Shown: positions 10,081 to 19,179 of the stretch, piece after piece | Position numbering within the stretch: the first letter of the stretch is position 1 | How the letters are laid out: every line of letters starts with the position of its first letter | Translations under genes and position numbers: made by a program | DNA from: Actinomycetota bacterium | GTDB lineage: Bacteria; Actinomycetota; Acidimicrobiia; Acidimicrobiales; Poriferisodalaceae | Length of the DNA stretch: 39,630 nucleotides | Assembly (NCBI GenBank): GCA_002724355.1 | Contig: PBOM01000056.1 | Coordinates: 16,696-56,325, forward strand | Direction: 5' to 3' | The notes under the pieces: model-generated | What the model was told of the DNA's origin: nothing | What the model saw: the letters and a program-made list of their open reading frames with translations, nothing else | Databases searched by the model: none

Positions 10081-10896
10081 CTATTGGAGAGGAATCTCAA
10101 GGGAAACGACAGAAACCTCGGAACCAGCATCTGTACTGACCACAGAATGCTCACCGCTTAGCGATGCAAACCCAACATACGGAGCGGCAGTAGTTGCGCT
10201 CAGAACTTCACCAACGGGTTCAGAGGATAGAAATAGGGGCTGACCCGAGAGCAGCTCCTCATCACTGCATATTCGGTGAATTTTGTGGCGTCCACCGCCA
10301 CGAGCTGAAATTCGTTCAACCAATTCTTGACCCCTGTAGCACCCTTTGTCGAATGACACCGCTCTTTCGACTAAACCGGATTCGTTCGGGATTCCCCCTA
10401 CCTGAAGTTCCCTTCCGATTGTTGGAACGCCACATTCAAAACGAAGGCGCTCGTACTCTTGCGGATCACAGGTAGGTAGATCTATTTCTAAGGTTTCACC
10501 TAGGACATCAAACACCGCTTCAGATAGCCAGGGCGAGGCGACCACTTGAACTTGTGGTCGCAGATCTGTGGGCATCCACTCCCCCAGGACGGAAATCATT
10601 TTCCACTCGTGTAGCTCAAAGTCCGCTTGAGTTCTCAGTTTGAAACGCTCAAGCGAAACAAGAAGCGGCGACCCGAATCCAGGTTCAGTGTCTAGAAGGA
10701 ACCGGTCGTGTTGGAGCTTGGTAATTCTGAAATAGCCTTCGATGTTTCCCTTGGGCTCCAAAAGAAACGATAGGCGCGATTCCCCCTCAGACATGTCGTC
10801 AACGTTTTGCGATACCTGGCTGTGCAGGTAGCCCTCTGCTTCGGGTCCTTGAACAATGATTACATCGCGGTCGCTTGTCCAGATTTTCGTGGTCAT
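10081..10896 (-). CDS. ygfZ: Folate-binding YgfZ/GcvT-like protein
   Basis: Signature KGCYRGQELVERI, N-terminal GcvT-like fold. Confidence 0.88.
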   Translation of the reverse strand: MTTKIWTSDRDVIIVQGPEAEGYLHSQVSQNVDDMSEGESRLSFLLEPKGNIEGYFRITKLQHDRFLLDTEPGFGSPLLVSLERFKLRTQADFELHEWKMISVLGEWMPTDLRPQVQVVASPWLSEAVFDVLGETLEIDLPTCDPQEYERLRFECGVPTIGRELQVGGIPNESGLVERAVSFDKGCYRGQELVERISARGGGRHKIHRICSDEELLSGQPLFLSSEPVGEVLSATTAAPYVGFASLSGEHSVVSTDAGSEVSVVSLEIPLQ

Positions 10897-13043
10897 CGAT
10901 TTCCCGTCAACATGACTACGGCGTTGCGAACCAAACGAAGCCCGACTTCATCATCGAAAGACATAATCGATTCTGGATGAAACTGGACTCCACAAATCGG
11001 CAGACTTTCGTGTTCGACCGCCATCACCACTCCATCGTCGACGCTTCTTGCAACCACATTAAGGGAATCTGGCACGCTGTCTTCTTTTGCGTATAAAGAA
11101 TGGTATCGACCGGCCCGAAACTCTTTGGGGAGACCCTCAAACAAACCGCTCTCCTCCGCGGTGATCAGGGAAGGTTTGCCATGCATCGGTGTGTCAAGTT
11201 GCCCAAGGTGACCTCCGAAGTGCTCCACTATCGCTTGAAGACCTAGGCAGACACCAAAGATAGGAATTTCAAGGTCAATTGCCGCGTTGATAGCAGAGGA
11301 GACGTCATAATCATTCGGAGCGCCGGGACCTGGGGATAGGACCAGTAAGTTTGGTTTATGAGCGGCAAGATCTTCTAAGGGGAAACCTGTCCGCCGTGTG
11401 ACGACGTGAGCCCCGGTCTGCCTTAAGTAGTTAGCGAGGGTATGAACGAACGAGTCCATGTGGTCGACTAAAAGAACTTCTTTACCTTCTGCAGGCGAGG
11501 ACGACGCAGCGGTCTCTGTCGTTCTGCGAGGAAGTCGGAGGGCGTCGAGAAAGGCAGAGGCCTTGAGTTCCGTCTCTTCTTCTTCCGCCACGGGGTCAGA
11601 ATCCCATAGCAAGGTCGCGCCCACCCTCACCTCAGCATGACCACCTTTAATTCGTATAGTTCGCAGCGTTAAGCCTGTGTTGAGGCTGCCATCGAATCCG
11701 ACTTTGCCGATTGCGCCGCCATACCAAGCGCGGGGACTTTTCTCGTGATCTTCTAAGAACATCATTGCTGCCGTCTTGGGGGCACCTGTCACGGTTACCG
11801 CCCAAGTGTGAGTGAGAAATGCGTCCAATGCGTCAAACTCGGGGCGCAGTCTTCCTTCCACGTGGTCCACGGTGTGGATTAAACGCGAATACATTTCGAT
11901 TTGACGCCGGCCTATCACCTTGACGGAGCCGGGCACACAGATTCGACTTTTGTCGTTGCGGTCCACGTCAGTACACATGGTGAGTTCTGACTCGTCTTTT
12001 TCGGAGTTGAGTAGAGCAAGTATTTGGGAGGCGTCATCGAGTGGGTCTTGCCCTCTAGCGATCGTTCCTGAGATCGGGCAAGTTTCGACTCGGTCTCCTT
12101 CAACTCGGACATACATCTCCGGAGATGCGCCCACTAGCCACTCTGATTGTCCGAGGTTGATGAGGAAGCCATACGGAGAGGGATTCTGTTCTTTTAACCG
12201 TCGAAAGAGTTCTGAAGGGGGCTCTGGTGACGGTTCAACGAAGGTTTGACTCGAAACAACCTCAAATAGATCTCCACGCGCAAAGTACTCTCGCGCTGTC
12301 TCTACTATCTGCGCATATTCGCCTTTCTCATGATCGCGGGATGGTTCCAGTTCTAAATCCGGCTGATATAGGTCGCGAGCTCCGCCCCTGCTGATATTGG
12401 TAGTACTCAGGTCTCTGTACGCGAACTCGTATCGACGACGCTCAGCCACCCCGCCCTGGTGGTCCACAACAATAATTTCGTCGGGGATGTAAAGGACAAG
12501 ATCTCGTTGGTCTGATGGTCGTGTGAGCTTCAACTCGATGGGCTCGAACTGAAACGCCAAGTCGTATCCGAAGGCCCCGTATAGGCCCAGGTGTTCTTCA
12601 GCTCCGGTAAACAATTCGACTAAGGACCGCACAACGGTAAACGAAGACGCTTGCCGACTTCTATCTTCTTCCTCGAAACGAGCGACGCTTCGCTGTACTT
12701 CGTATGTAAGTAGCGTTGAGTTCTCTTCTATTAGCGCAACCTCTTCAAGCTCATTTAGTGCCACTCGTACCGGCACCAAGAGCATTTCACCTCGCGAGTT
12801 GAGCGCCTGAACCTGGACTATGTTGCCGCGGCTGGTCAGCACCAATGGCGGGTCCACAAATCCCATATCCCAGCGGGTGTAACGGCCTGGATACTCATAG
12901 CTTGACGAAAGTAGAACTCCCCTTGCGGAATCCAGACGATCTACCAGGTCTTCAATGGCTGCCTCAGGCTCGATAGCAGTGATTTCGACGCGTACCTCTA
13001 TATCGCCTTGGGTCTTATATTCCCGATGGAGCTCCTCAGCCAC
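10893..13043 (-). CDS. trpEG: Fused anthranilate synthase (TrpE-TrpG), single 716-aa polypeptide
   Basis: Chorismate-binding half (SPEMYVRVEGDRVETCPISGTIARG, ELTMCTDVDRNDKSRIC) followed by glutamine amidotransferase half (LSPGPGAP, FGVCLGLQ, FHPES) in one frame. Confidence 0.93.
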   Translation of the reverse strand: MAEELHREYKTQGDIEVRVEITAIEPEAAIEDLVDRLDSARGVLLSSSYEYPGRYTRWDMGFVDPPLVLTSRGNIVQVQALNSRGEMLLVPVRVALNELEEVALIEENSTLLTYEVQRSVARFEEEDRSRQASSFTVVRSLVELFTGAEEHLGLYGAFGYDLAFQFEPIELKLTRPSDQRDLVLYIPDEIIVVDHQGGVAERRRYEFAYRDLSTTNISRGGARDLYQPDLELEPSRDHEKGEYAQIVETAREYFARGDLFEVVSSQTFVEPSPEPPSELFRRLKEQNPSPYGFLINLGQSEWLVGASPEMYVRVEGDRVETCPISGTIARGQDPLDDASQILALLNSEKDESELTMCTDVDRNDKSRICVPGSVKVIGRRQIEMYSRLIHTVDHVEGRLRPEFDALDAFLTHTWAVTVTGAPKTAAMMFLEDHEKSPRAWYGGAIGKVGFDGSLNTGLTLRTIRIKGGHAEVRVGATLLWDSDPVAEEEETELKASAFLDALRLPRRTTETAASSSPAEGKEVLLVDHMDSFVHTLANYLRQTGAHVVTRRTGFPLEDLAAHKPNLLVLSPGPGAPNDYDVSSAINAAIDLEIPIFGVCLGLQAIVEHFGGHLGQLDTPMHGKPSLITAEESGLFEGLPKEFRAGRYHSLYAKEDSVPDSLNVVARSVDDGVVMAVEHESLPICGVQFHPESIMSFDDEVGLRLVRNAVVMLTGNR

Positions 13044-13058
13044 AGGGATCGCCTCTAG

Positions 13059-13412
13059 TTAGAGGTATAGGCCCGTACTACCGGGCTCAACTCTTGGGGC
13101 CGCGATCGCATGTACATCTCTTTCTCTCAGAATGAGGAAATCGTCGCCGTGCACCTCAACCTCATAACGGTCTTCTGGACTGAACAAGACCTGATCGCCT
13201 TCCTCCGCGCTGCGGACATTAGGACTAGCGCCAACCACTTCACCCCACACCAGTCTCTTTTGTTGCTGAGCCGTAGCCGGTATCAGAATCCCCCCACTAC
13301 TTCTCCGTTCAGCCTCGTCACCGGGCATGCGGACGAGGATGCGATCATGCAACATTTTGATCGGGCGCTTAAGATTTTGGTCTGTGGAGACGTCTTTAGG
13401 TTCTTCAGCCAC
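13059..13412 (-). CDS. groES: GroES/Cpn10-family co-chaperonin with C-terminal extension ending GSTGLYL
   Basis: IKMLHDRILVRMPGDEAERRSSGGILIPATAQQQKRLVWGEVVGAS...VLFSPEDRYEVEVHGDDFLILRERDVHAI Cpn10 fold; GTG start. Confidence 0.85.
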   Translation of the reverse strand: MAEEPKDVSTDQNLKRPIKMLHDRILVRMPGDEAERRSSGGILIPATAQQQKRLVWGEVVGASPNVRSAEEGDQVLFSPEDRYEVEVHGDDFLILRERDVHAIAAPRVEPGSTGLYL

Positions 13413-13436
13413 TATCGCACGGTACCGTTCTTAGAC
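13413..13436. promoter_or_regulatory. Putative bidirectional leaderless promoter; palindrome ACGGTACCGT (13419-13428) gives TACCGT on both strands
   Basis: TACCGT ends 8 nt before ATG 13437 (+) and 6 nt before GTG 13412 (-). Confidence 0.5.
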
Positions 13437-14084
13437 ATGAACCCGGACGCCGGAACACCTCAAAAAACAAATTTTACTGCTAGCGATGGGGTTTCCTTAG
13501 AAGCCGAATGCTTGATCCCTGAGTCGACTAAGGCGATCGCTGTACTCTCACACCCTCACCCCCTATACGGCGGAGACATGCACAACAACGTGGTCCAGGC
13601 ACTGTTCGAGGCCTTGCCGCAAGCATCGATAGCGACATTGAGATATAACTTCCGAGGAGTTCAAAACTCTGGTGGCAGCCACGGCGAAGGGAGACTTGAG
13701 CTCCTTGACTGCCAAGCAGCTTTTTCCCACGCAATAGATTTGGCTGGGTCTGCGCCAGTGTTCTCAGTCGGCTACTCGTTCGGAGCAGATGTCTCATTAA
13801 GCGCTGATAGCTCGAGACTTGCTGGTTGGGTCGGCATAGCTTCACCTCTTGCGTTGCTCGCTCCAAGTGAAATGAAGGCGAATTCCGACTTGCGACCCAC
13901 TCTGCTAATAGTGCCAAAAAATGACCAATATCGTTCGTTCGCAGAAGCTCAAGAGATTTCTAGCGACTGGACCGCGACAACAGTCCAGGAGCTTGCGACA
14001 GGGGACCATTTTCTTTTTGGAGAAACACAGCAGGTCACGGAACTAGTGAGTTCCTTTGTCACCGATTGCATTGCTGAACAGTGA
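13437..14084 (+). CDS. Alpha/beta hydrolase
   Basis: SHPHPLYGGDMHNNVV...LRYNFRGVQNSGGSHGEGRLELLD...GYSFGA nucleophile elbow; the upstream ORF-track extension is antisense to groES. Confidence 0.85.
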   Translation: MNPDAGTPQKTNFTASDGVSLEAECLIPESTKAIAVLSHPHPLYGGDMHNNVVQALFEALPQASIATLRYNFRGVQNSGGSHGEGRLELLDCQAAFSHAIDLAGSAPVFSVGYSFGADVSLSADSSRLAGWVGIASPLALLAPSEMKANSDLRPTLLIVPKNDQYRSFAEAQEISSDWTATTVQELATGDHFLFGETQQVTELVSSFVTDCIAEQ

Positions 14085-14097
14085 GGCAGCCCTGAAG

Positions 14098-14421
14098 TCA
14101 TAGCCTCGTGAGCCGATGCCGGTTGGCTGCTACCAGTCGATAACAAATCGCCGAGATCCACGAAACCGGTGGGATCATCATCATTGCCCCCAGAAACCAC
14201 CAGAGGCCCCCTATGCAGCGCAATGTCTTCGCAACCGCCTTATGGCCCGCGAGTCTGAGATTGCCTTCAATCCACCACAGAGAGCGCTTAGCGTCCCTCT
14301 GAGAAAGGTTCAATCGGTTCAGATCCGCCTGTGTGCCACCACTCATCGGGATAGGAGCCCGCCGCTCTACCCAAGCAGCGCATCGGCAGCAGAGCGCGCA
14401 TTCCCCGTCGTAGACCAACAC
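14098..14421 (-). CDS. DCC-family (DUF393) thiol-disulfide oxidoreductase-like protein
   Basis: N-terminal YDGECALCCRC. Confidence 0.8.
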   Translation of the reverse strand: MLVYDGECALCCRCAAWVERRAPIPMSGGTQADLNRLNLSQRDAKRSLWWIEGNLRLAGHKAVAKTLRCIGGLWWFLGAMMMIPPVSWISAICYRLVAANRHRLTRL

Positions 14422-14430
14422 CGGAGCGCT

Positions 14431-14718
14431 TTATCCCAGTCCTCGAGCCAGCGCTGCCCGCGAATCGGTTGCGGCTAACCGCAATGGTAAGGCCTTTTGG
14501 TACTCGGGAGAGTCGTACCAGTCCCTGAACGCGTCCTCATCTTCAAACTCGAGAATCACAAGGCGAGCTCCGTGCCAATTGCCTTCAACCGCAGCGACGG
14601 CGTTGTCGACCACCAATGCTCTACCGCGCCCCAAGGAAGAGGCTTTAGCGGCCTCCATATAGGCGTCCAGCCCATCGGAATCATGAACTTCTTCCTGAAC
14701 TACGAAATAAACTGACAT
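14431..14718 (-). CDS. DUF1330-family protein
   Basis: DGLDAYMEAAKAS...GNWHGARLVILEFEDEDAFRDWYDSPEYQKALPLR; SD-like AAGGAGAAGG. Confidence 0.85.
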   Translation of the reverse strand: MSVYFVVQEEVHDSDGLDAYMEAAKASSLGRGRALVVDNAVAAVEGNWHGARLVILEFEDEDAFRDWYDSPEYQKALPLRLAATDSRAALARGLG

Positions 14719-14820
14719 GTCCTTCTCCTTGTGGGAATGACGACAGAACGTAGCAAAAGTCGCCTACAACAATTCAGTTACTCAAAGCGTCAGCCCTTAT
14801 TACTCATTGGGAGCTAAATC

Positions 14821-16410
14821 TCAAGAATCGGTGATCTGTTGGATGGGTGACGCGGCCGCATCGGAGCCGCCATCGACACCCCAATATGCATCCCTTAATA
14901 GGCGTTTGTAGAGCTTTCCAGTCGGCAATCGAGGCAATTCTTCCATGAAGTCGATGGATCGTGGCACTTTGTACCCGGCTATGTGTTCACGCGCAAACTC
15001 AGTAAGCCGTTTGGCCAACTGGTCATCTCCGTTGACTCCTTCCAGCGGCTGTACTACAGCCTTTACTTCCTCTCCAAAGTCTTCATTGGGCACCCCGAAA
15101 ACAGCAACATCGGATACTTCTGGGTGAAGAATGAGGCAGTCTTCGATCTCCTGGGGGTAAATATTTACTCCGCCGGAGATAATCATGAAAGCTTTGCGGT
15201 CAGTCAAGTACAGGAAGCCATCTTCGTCCACACGGCCGACATCGCCAAGAGTCGTCCACAGCGGATTATCAGGATGTTGGGAGCTACGAGTTTTATCCGG
15301 AGCTTGGTGATATTCGAAGGTTTGTTCTTCTCGTTCGAAGTAGATCAGTCCTGATTCTCCGGTTGGTAACTCTGTTCCATCCTCATCGCATATGTGCAAC
15401 GTTCCGATCAGTGGTTTGCCGACAGTACCTGGATGAGTGATCCACTCATCGGGTCCGACGTAGCAGAAACCATTTAGTTCCGTGCCTGCGTAATACTCAT
15501 GCAAAATGGGTCCCCACCACTCCAACATTTGCTTCTTCACTTCTACCGGACATGGGGCGGCCGCGTGAATCGCGACCTTGTGCGTCGATAGGTCGTGTTC
15601 ATTGCGATCGTCTTCAGATAATTTCAACATTCGGGTGAACATTGTGGGGACCCACTGCGAATGCGTCACGCCATGTGTTTCTATTGCTTGTAGTGCTTCG
15701 TGTGGATCGAATTTCTCTAAGACCACCACGGTGCCCCCAACCGATTGAGTTCCCGTAGTGAACCCCAATGGCGCCGAGTGATAAAGAGGTGCCGGTGAAA
15801 GGTAAACCGACTCTGCGCCCATTCCAAATATGCCGCCAACTAGGCCTGCCCCAATTAAGTCGGGGTCACTTATCTCAGATCCGTCGAGTGGGCGCTTGAT
15901 TCCTTTGGGTTTTCCGGTCGTACCCGAGCTATAGAGCATCAATGACCCTCGCGGCTGCTCCTCTAGCGGTTCCGCTTGGTACTGCTCGACCGTCGCTTCG
16001 AAGCTCTCAAAACCTTCGATGGTTTCTCCAAACATCAAACGTACGGGGCAGTTGGGGATTAAGGGCAGCATTTCGATCGCTACGTCTCTAACTGCTGTGC
16101 TTGCCACTAGGACTTGGGCCCCGCAATCTTCAACGATGTACGCCGCTTCTTCTGCGGTGAGAAAGCGATTAACAGTTGTGAAATAAAGTCCGCTTCGCAT
16201 GGCGGCCCAATAGGCCTCAAAGTATCGGATGTGGTTGTCAGCAAAGATAGCGATGTGGTCACCGGGTCGAAGCCCAGCTTCTCTCATCATTTGAGCAAAG
16301 CGGCACGATCTGTCTTCGAGTTCTTGATAGGACAGCGACTCGCCCGTTCTCGCCATGACAACCGCAGTCTTGTCGGGATTTGTTGCAGCGTGGATACCTG
16401 GATAACTCAT
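14821..16410 (-). CDS. Acyl-CoA synthetase / AMP-dependent ligase
   Basis: LMLYSSGTTGKPKGIKRPL AMP-binding motif, GDVGRVDEDGFLYLTDRKAFMIISGGVNIYPQEIE, LPRLPTGKLYKRLLR; likely start MSYPGIHA at 16410 (ORF start 16449). Confidence 0.92.
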   Translation of the reverse strand: MSYPGIHAATNPDKTAVVMARTGESLSYQELEDRSCRFAQMMREAGLRPGDHIAIFADNHIRYFEAYWAAMRSGLYFTTVNRFLTAEEAAYIVEDCGAQVLVASTAVRDVAIEMLPLIPNCPVRLMFGETIEGFESFEATVEQYQAEPLEEQPRGSLMLYSSGTTGKPKGIKRPLDGSEISDPDLIGAGLVGGIFGMGAESVYLSPAPLYHSAPLGFTTGTQSVGGTVVVLEKFDPHEALQAIETHGVTHSQWVPTMFTRMLKLSEDDRNEHDLSTHKVAIHAAAPCPVEVKKQMLEWWGPILHEYYAGTELNGFCYVGPDEWITHPGTVGKPLIGTLHICDEDGTELPTGESGLIYFEREEQTFEYHQAPDKTRSSQHPDNPLWTTLGDVGRVDEDGFLYLTDRKAFMIISGGVNIYPQEIEDCLILHPEVSDVAVFGVPNEDFGEEVKAVVQPLEGVNGDDQLAKRLTEFAREHIAGYKVPRSIDFMEELPRLPTGKLYKRLLRDAYWGVDGGSDAAASPIQQITDS

Positions 16411-16438
16411 AGGGTTGAAACTATCCGATAGAAACGCT

Positions 16439-17212
16439 TCACTCTTCATCTGCCGGGGGTCGAACTACCACCCCTTCGGCGCTGAGCACTTCCTTGGCCT
16501 CCCGAATACTGTGTTCTCCGAAGTGGAAGATAGACGCCGCAAGCAGCGCATCAGCTTTCCCTTCTAGCGCGCCCTCTACCAAGTGTTGCAGTGTGCCAAC
16601 TCCCCCACTGGCAATAACTGGAACGTTAACCGCTTCTACGACTGCCCTAGTTAACTCAAGGTCATACCCGTTTCTGGTTCCATCTCCATCCATCGATGTA
16701 AGCAATATTTCGCCCGCTCCTCGTTCAGCGACTTCTCTTGCCCAGGAGACGGCGTCTATGCCTGTGTCTTCGCGGCCTCCTCTCACGTAAACGTTCCAAG
16801 TACGGTTCGAGTTCGCTTTCGCATCTATGGCGACCACTACGCACTGACTACCAAACGCAGATGCCAGTTCTCCGACGAGGTTGGGATTACTCACTGCTGC
16901 CGAGTTGACCGAAACCTTGTCCGCACCGGCGCGTAGGAGAGCGCGAGCATCGTCGGTGGATCGAATACCTCCACCAATCGTGAAGGGTATGTACACCTCT
17001 TCAGCAACTCTTTCAGCGAGTTCGATGATTGTTTTCCTATTGTCAGAACTTGCCGTGATGTCCAAGAAGACGATCTCGTCGGCTCCTTCGGAGTCATAGC
17101 GGGCAGCTAGTTCCACTGGGTCCCCTGCATCGCGAAGGCCTACGAAGTTGACGCCTTTTACAACGCGGCCTCTATCGACGTCTAAACACGGGATCACTCT
17201 TATGGATTTCAT
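16439..17212 (-). CDS. hisF: Imidazole glycerol phosphate synthase cyclase subunit
   Basis: [32 protein letters not shown]. Confidence 0.97.
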   Translation of the reverse strand: MKSIRVIPCLDVDRGRVVKGVNFVGLRDAGDPVELAARYDSEGADEIVFLDITASSDNRKTIIELAERVAEEVYIPFTIGGGIRSTDDARALLRAGADKVSVNSAAVSNPNLVGELASAFGSQCVVVAIDAKANSNRTWNVYVRGGREDTGIDAVSWAREVAERGAGEILLTSMDGDGTRNGYDLELTRAVVEAVNVPVIASGGVGTLQHLVEGALEGKADALLAASIFHFGEHSIREAKEVLSAEGVVVRPPADEE

Positions 17213-17946
17213 TTCTCCTCAATCACCGCAAGCGCCGCAGAGACTTCGATGGTTCCGTCGTGAATGGATTTGCCGACGATGACGCCACCAAGGGATTTGC
17301 CGTGAACTTTGAGTCTGGCCAACTCAGCGATGTGCGTAAGAGCTCCAACTCCACCACTTGCAATTACCTCTAGCGACGTCGAAGCCAACACCCGCGATAG
17401 TCCTTCAACATCTGAGCCGGTCCCCATTCCATCGCGAATGATTTGAGTGACGATCACAGCATCAACGCCAGCATTTTCATACCTCGGCAGTAGGTCAAAG
17501 ATCGTAAGGCCGCTGTCCCGTTCCCAACCTTGTGTAGCGACGTTCTCACCTCGAACATCCAGTCCCACCGCAACACGATGCCCCAGAGCCGCTACTTCGT
17601 GCACCAGCTGAGGATTCTCTACGGCTGCGGTTCCGATCACACACCTCGACACGCCGATGTCATATAGCGCTTTCGCTGCGGTAACAGTGCGCACGCCCCC
17701 GCCGCATTGGACTGGGATACCGACAGCGTTTGCGATCGACGCGATCGTGTCCAAGTTCTGAGATTCGCCAGATCTAGCTGCATCTAAATCAACTACGTGT
17801 ATCCAGCTGGCGCCATCGGCTTCGAAGGAAGTTGCTACCTCTACAGGGTCAACCTCGTACTGAACCTCGCGGTCGTAGTCGCCCTGGATCAAACGGACAC
17901 ATTTTCCGTTCCGTAAATCAATCGCCGGGTACAGGTTAAAACTCAT
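17209..17946 (-). CDS. hisA: ProFAR isomerase
   Basis: [25 protein letters not shown]...VIASGGVG. Confidence 0.95.
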   Translation of the reverse strand: MSFNLYPAIDLRNGKCVRLIQGDYDREVQYEVDPVEVATSFEADGASWIHVVDLDAARSGESQNLDTIASIANAVGIPVQCGGGVRTVTAAKALYDIGVSRCVIGTAAVENPQLVHEVAALGHRVAVGLDVRGENVATQGWERDSGLTIFDLLPRYENAGVDAVIVTQIIRDGMGTGSDVEGLSRVLASTSLEVIASGGVGALTHIAELARLKVHGKSLGGVIVGKSIHDGTIEVSAALAVIEEK

Positions 17947-18599
17947 CGAGACGCGATCTGTCGACAGAAGTTGCTAGCGAACAGGCGTCCCAGTTCGCCA
18001 GACTTTTCTGGGTGGAATTGTGTTGCCCAAAGAGAGTCCCGTTCAACCATGGCTGTCAACTCTTTGCCATATTCGCATGTGGCCACTACGAAGTCAGCGT
18101 CGGTGTCTGCGGCGTAGCTGTGAACAAAATACATCCATGAACGGTCACTAATACCTTTGAGGAGTGGGCATTCGGGACGACGAATGTGGAGTTGATTCCA
18201 TTGCATTTGAGGGCGCGGTAACCCATCAGGTAGCAAACGCACTCGTCCTGGAAGTACTCCCAGGCCTGAGACGTCAGGTGCTTCTTCCGAACCTTCAAAC
18301 AACATTTGCATTCCTACACAAATACCCAAAAAGGGTGTGCCGGCTTCGATCGCTGTATAGACGGCATCATCCAGCTTCGCTCTTCTCAATTGGTCCATAC
18401 ACGCGCCAAAATGGCCGACGCCAGGGAGCACCACAGCTTCTGCCTGTGCGATTAAGCCTCGGTCGTCAGTTAAACGAACGTCAGCGCCGGCGCGCTGAAA
18501 CCCCTTCTGCGCTGATCGTAGGTTGCCTATACCGTAATCCAGAACAGCAATCAGTGGCCCTGCTTTCGGTTTATTCACCGGGCGACCCTCACAAAACAC
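17943..18599 (-). CDS. hisH: Imidazole glycerol phosphate synthase glutaminase subunit (start may be GTG 18578)
   Basis: IAVLDYGIGNLRSAQKGFQRAGA, LGICVGMQMLF, TQFHPEKSG. Confidence 0.95.
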   Translation of the reverse strand: MFCEGRPVNKPKAGPLIAVLDYGIGNLRSAQKGFQRAGADVRLTDDRGLIAQAEAVVLPGVGHFGACMDQLRRAKLDDAVYTAIEAGTPFLGICVGMQMLFEGSEEAPDVSGLGVLPGRVRLLPDGLPRPQMQWNQLHIRRPECPLLKGISDRSWMYFVHSYAADTDADFVVATCEYGKELTAMVERDSLWATQFHPEKSGELGRLFASNFCRQIASR

Positions 18600-19179
18600 C
18601 TTTTGTTGAGGGCATCACGTCATCAGCTACTCGGACTGCGTCATACAACGCTCTCGCGACGGCCTTAAAGCTTGCCTCGATGATGTGGTGGGTGTTTTTG
18701 CCTCGCACCAACACCAAATGCAGAGTTATTCCCGAGGCCATAACAAAAGCCCTCCAAAACTCTTCGCAGAGCTGCGGGTCAAAAGGAGGGTCCCCTAGAA
18801 TCTTTTCTCCTGGGGGATCTATTTCGTAATGCAGAAAAGGGCGACCTGAAAGATCCAGAATCACATCTACCGCAGCTTCGTCAAGTGGAACCGAAATCGA
18901 CGCGAAACGGCGGACGCCGTGTTTGTCGCCAAGAGCGTCTCCAAAGGCTTCGCCCAAGGCTATACCGACGTCTTCAACGGTGTGATGTGAGTCAATATCG
19001 ATGTCACCTTGGCAATCAACGCGTAAGTCGAAGCGCGAGTGCTTACCAAGCTGACTGAGCATGTGGTCGAAAAATGGAAGCCCGGTGCTCACCTCAACTT
19101 TGCCCGAGCCGTCCACGTTTACGAATAAGTCAATGCTCGTTTCTTTGGTTTGTCGCTGCCGCTCAGCTGTTCGTGTCAT
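18589..19179 (-). CDS. hisB: Imidazoleglycerol-phosphate dehydratase
   Basis: GLPFFDHMLSQLGKHSRFDL, DSHHTVEDVGIALGEA. Confidence 0.96.
   Translation of the reverse strand: MTRTAERQRQTKETSIDLFVNVDGSGKVEVSTGLPFFDHMLSQLGKHSRFDLRVDCQGDIDIDSHHTVEDVGIALGEAFGDALGDKHGVRRFASISVPLDEAAVDVILDLSGRPFLHYEIDPPGEKILGDPPFDPQLCEEFWRAFVMASGITLHLVLVRGKNTHHIIEASFKAVARALYDAVRVADDVMPSTKGVL

Noticed and set aside
13110-13436. N-terminal extension of the alpha/beta hydrolase ORF
   Set aside because: Antisense to groES; conserved-looking protein begins at ATG 13437 after a TACCGT box.
18164-18829. 221-aa plus-strand ORF
   Set aside because: Antisense to hisH/hisB; no recognisable domain.
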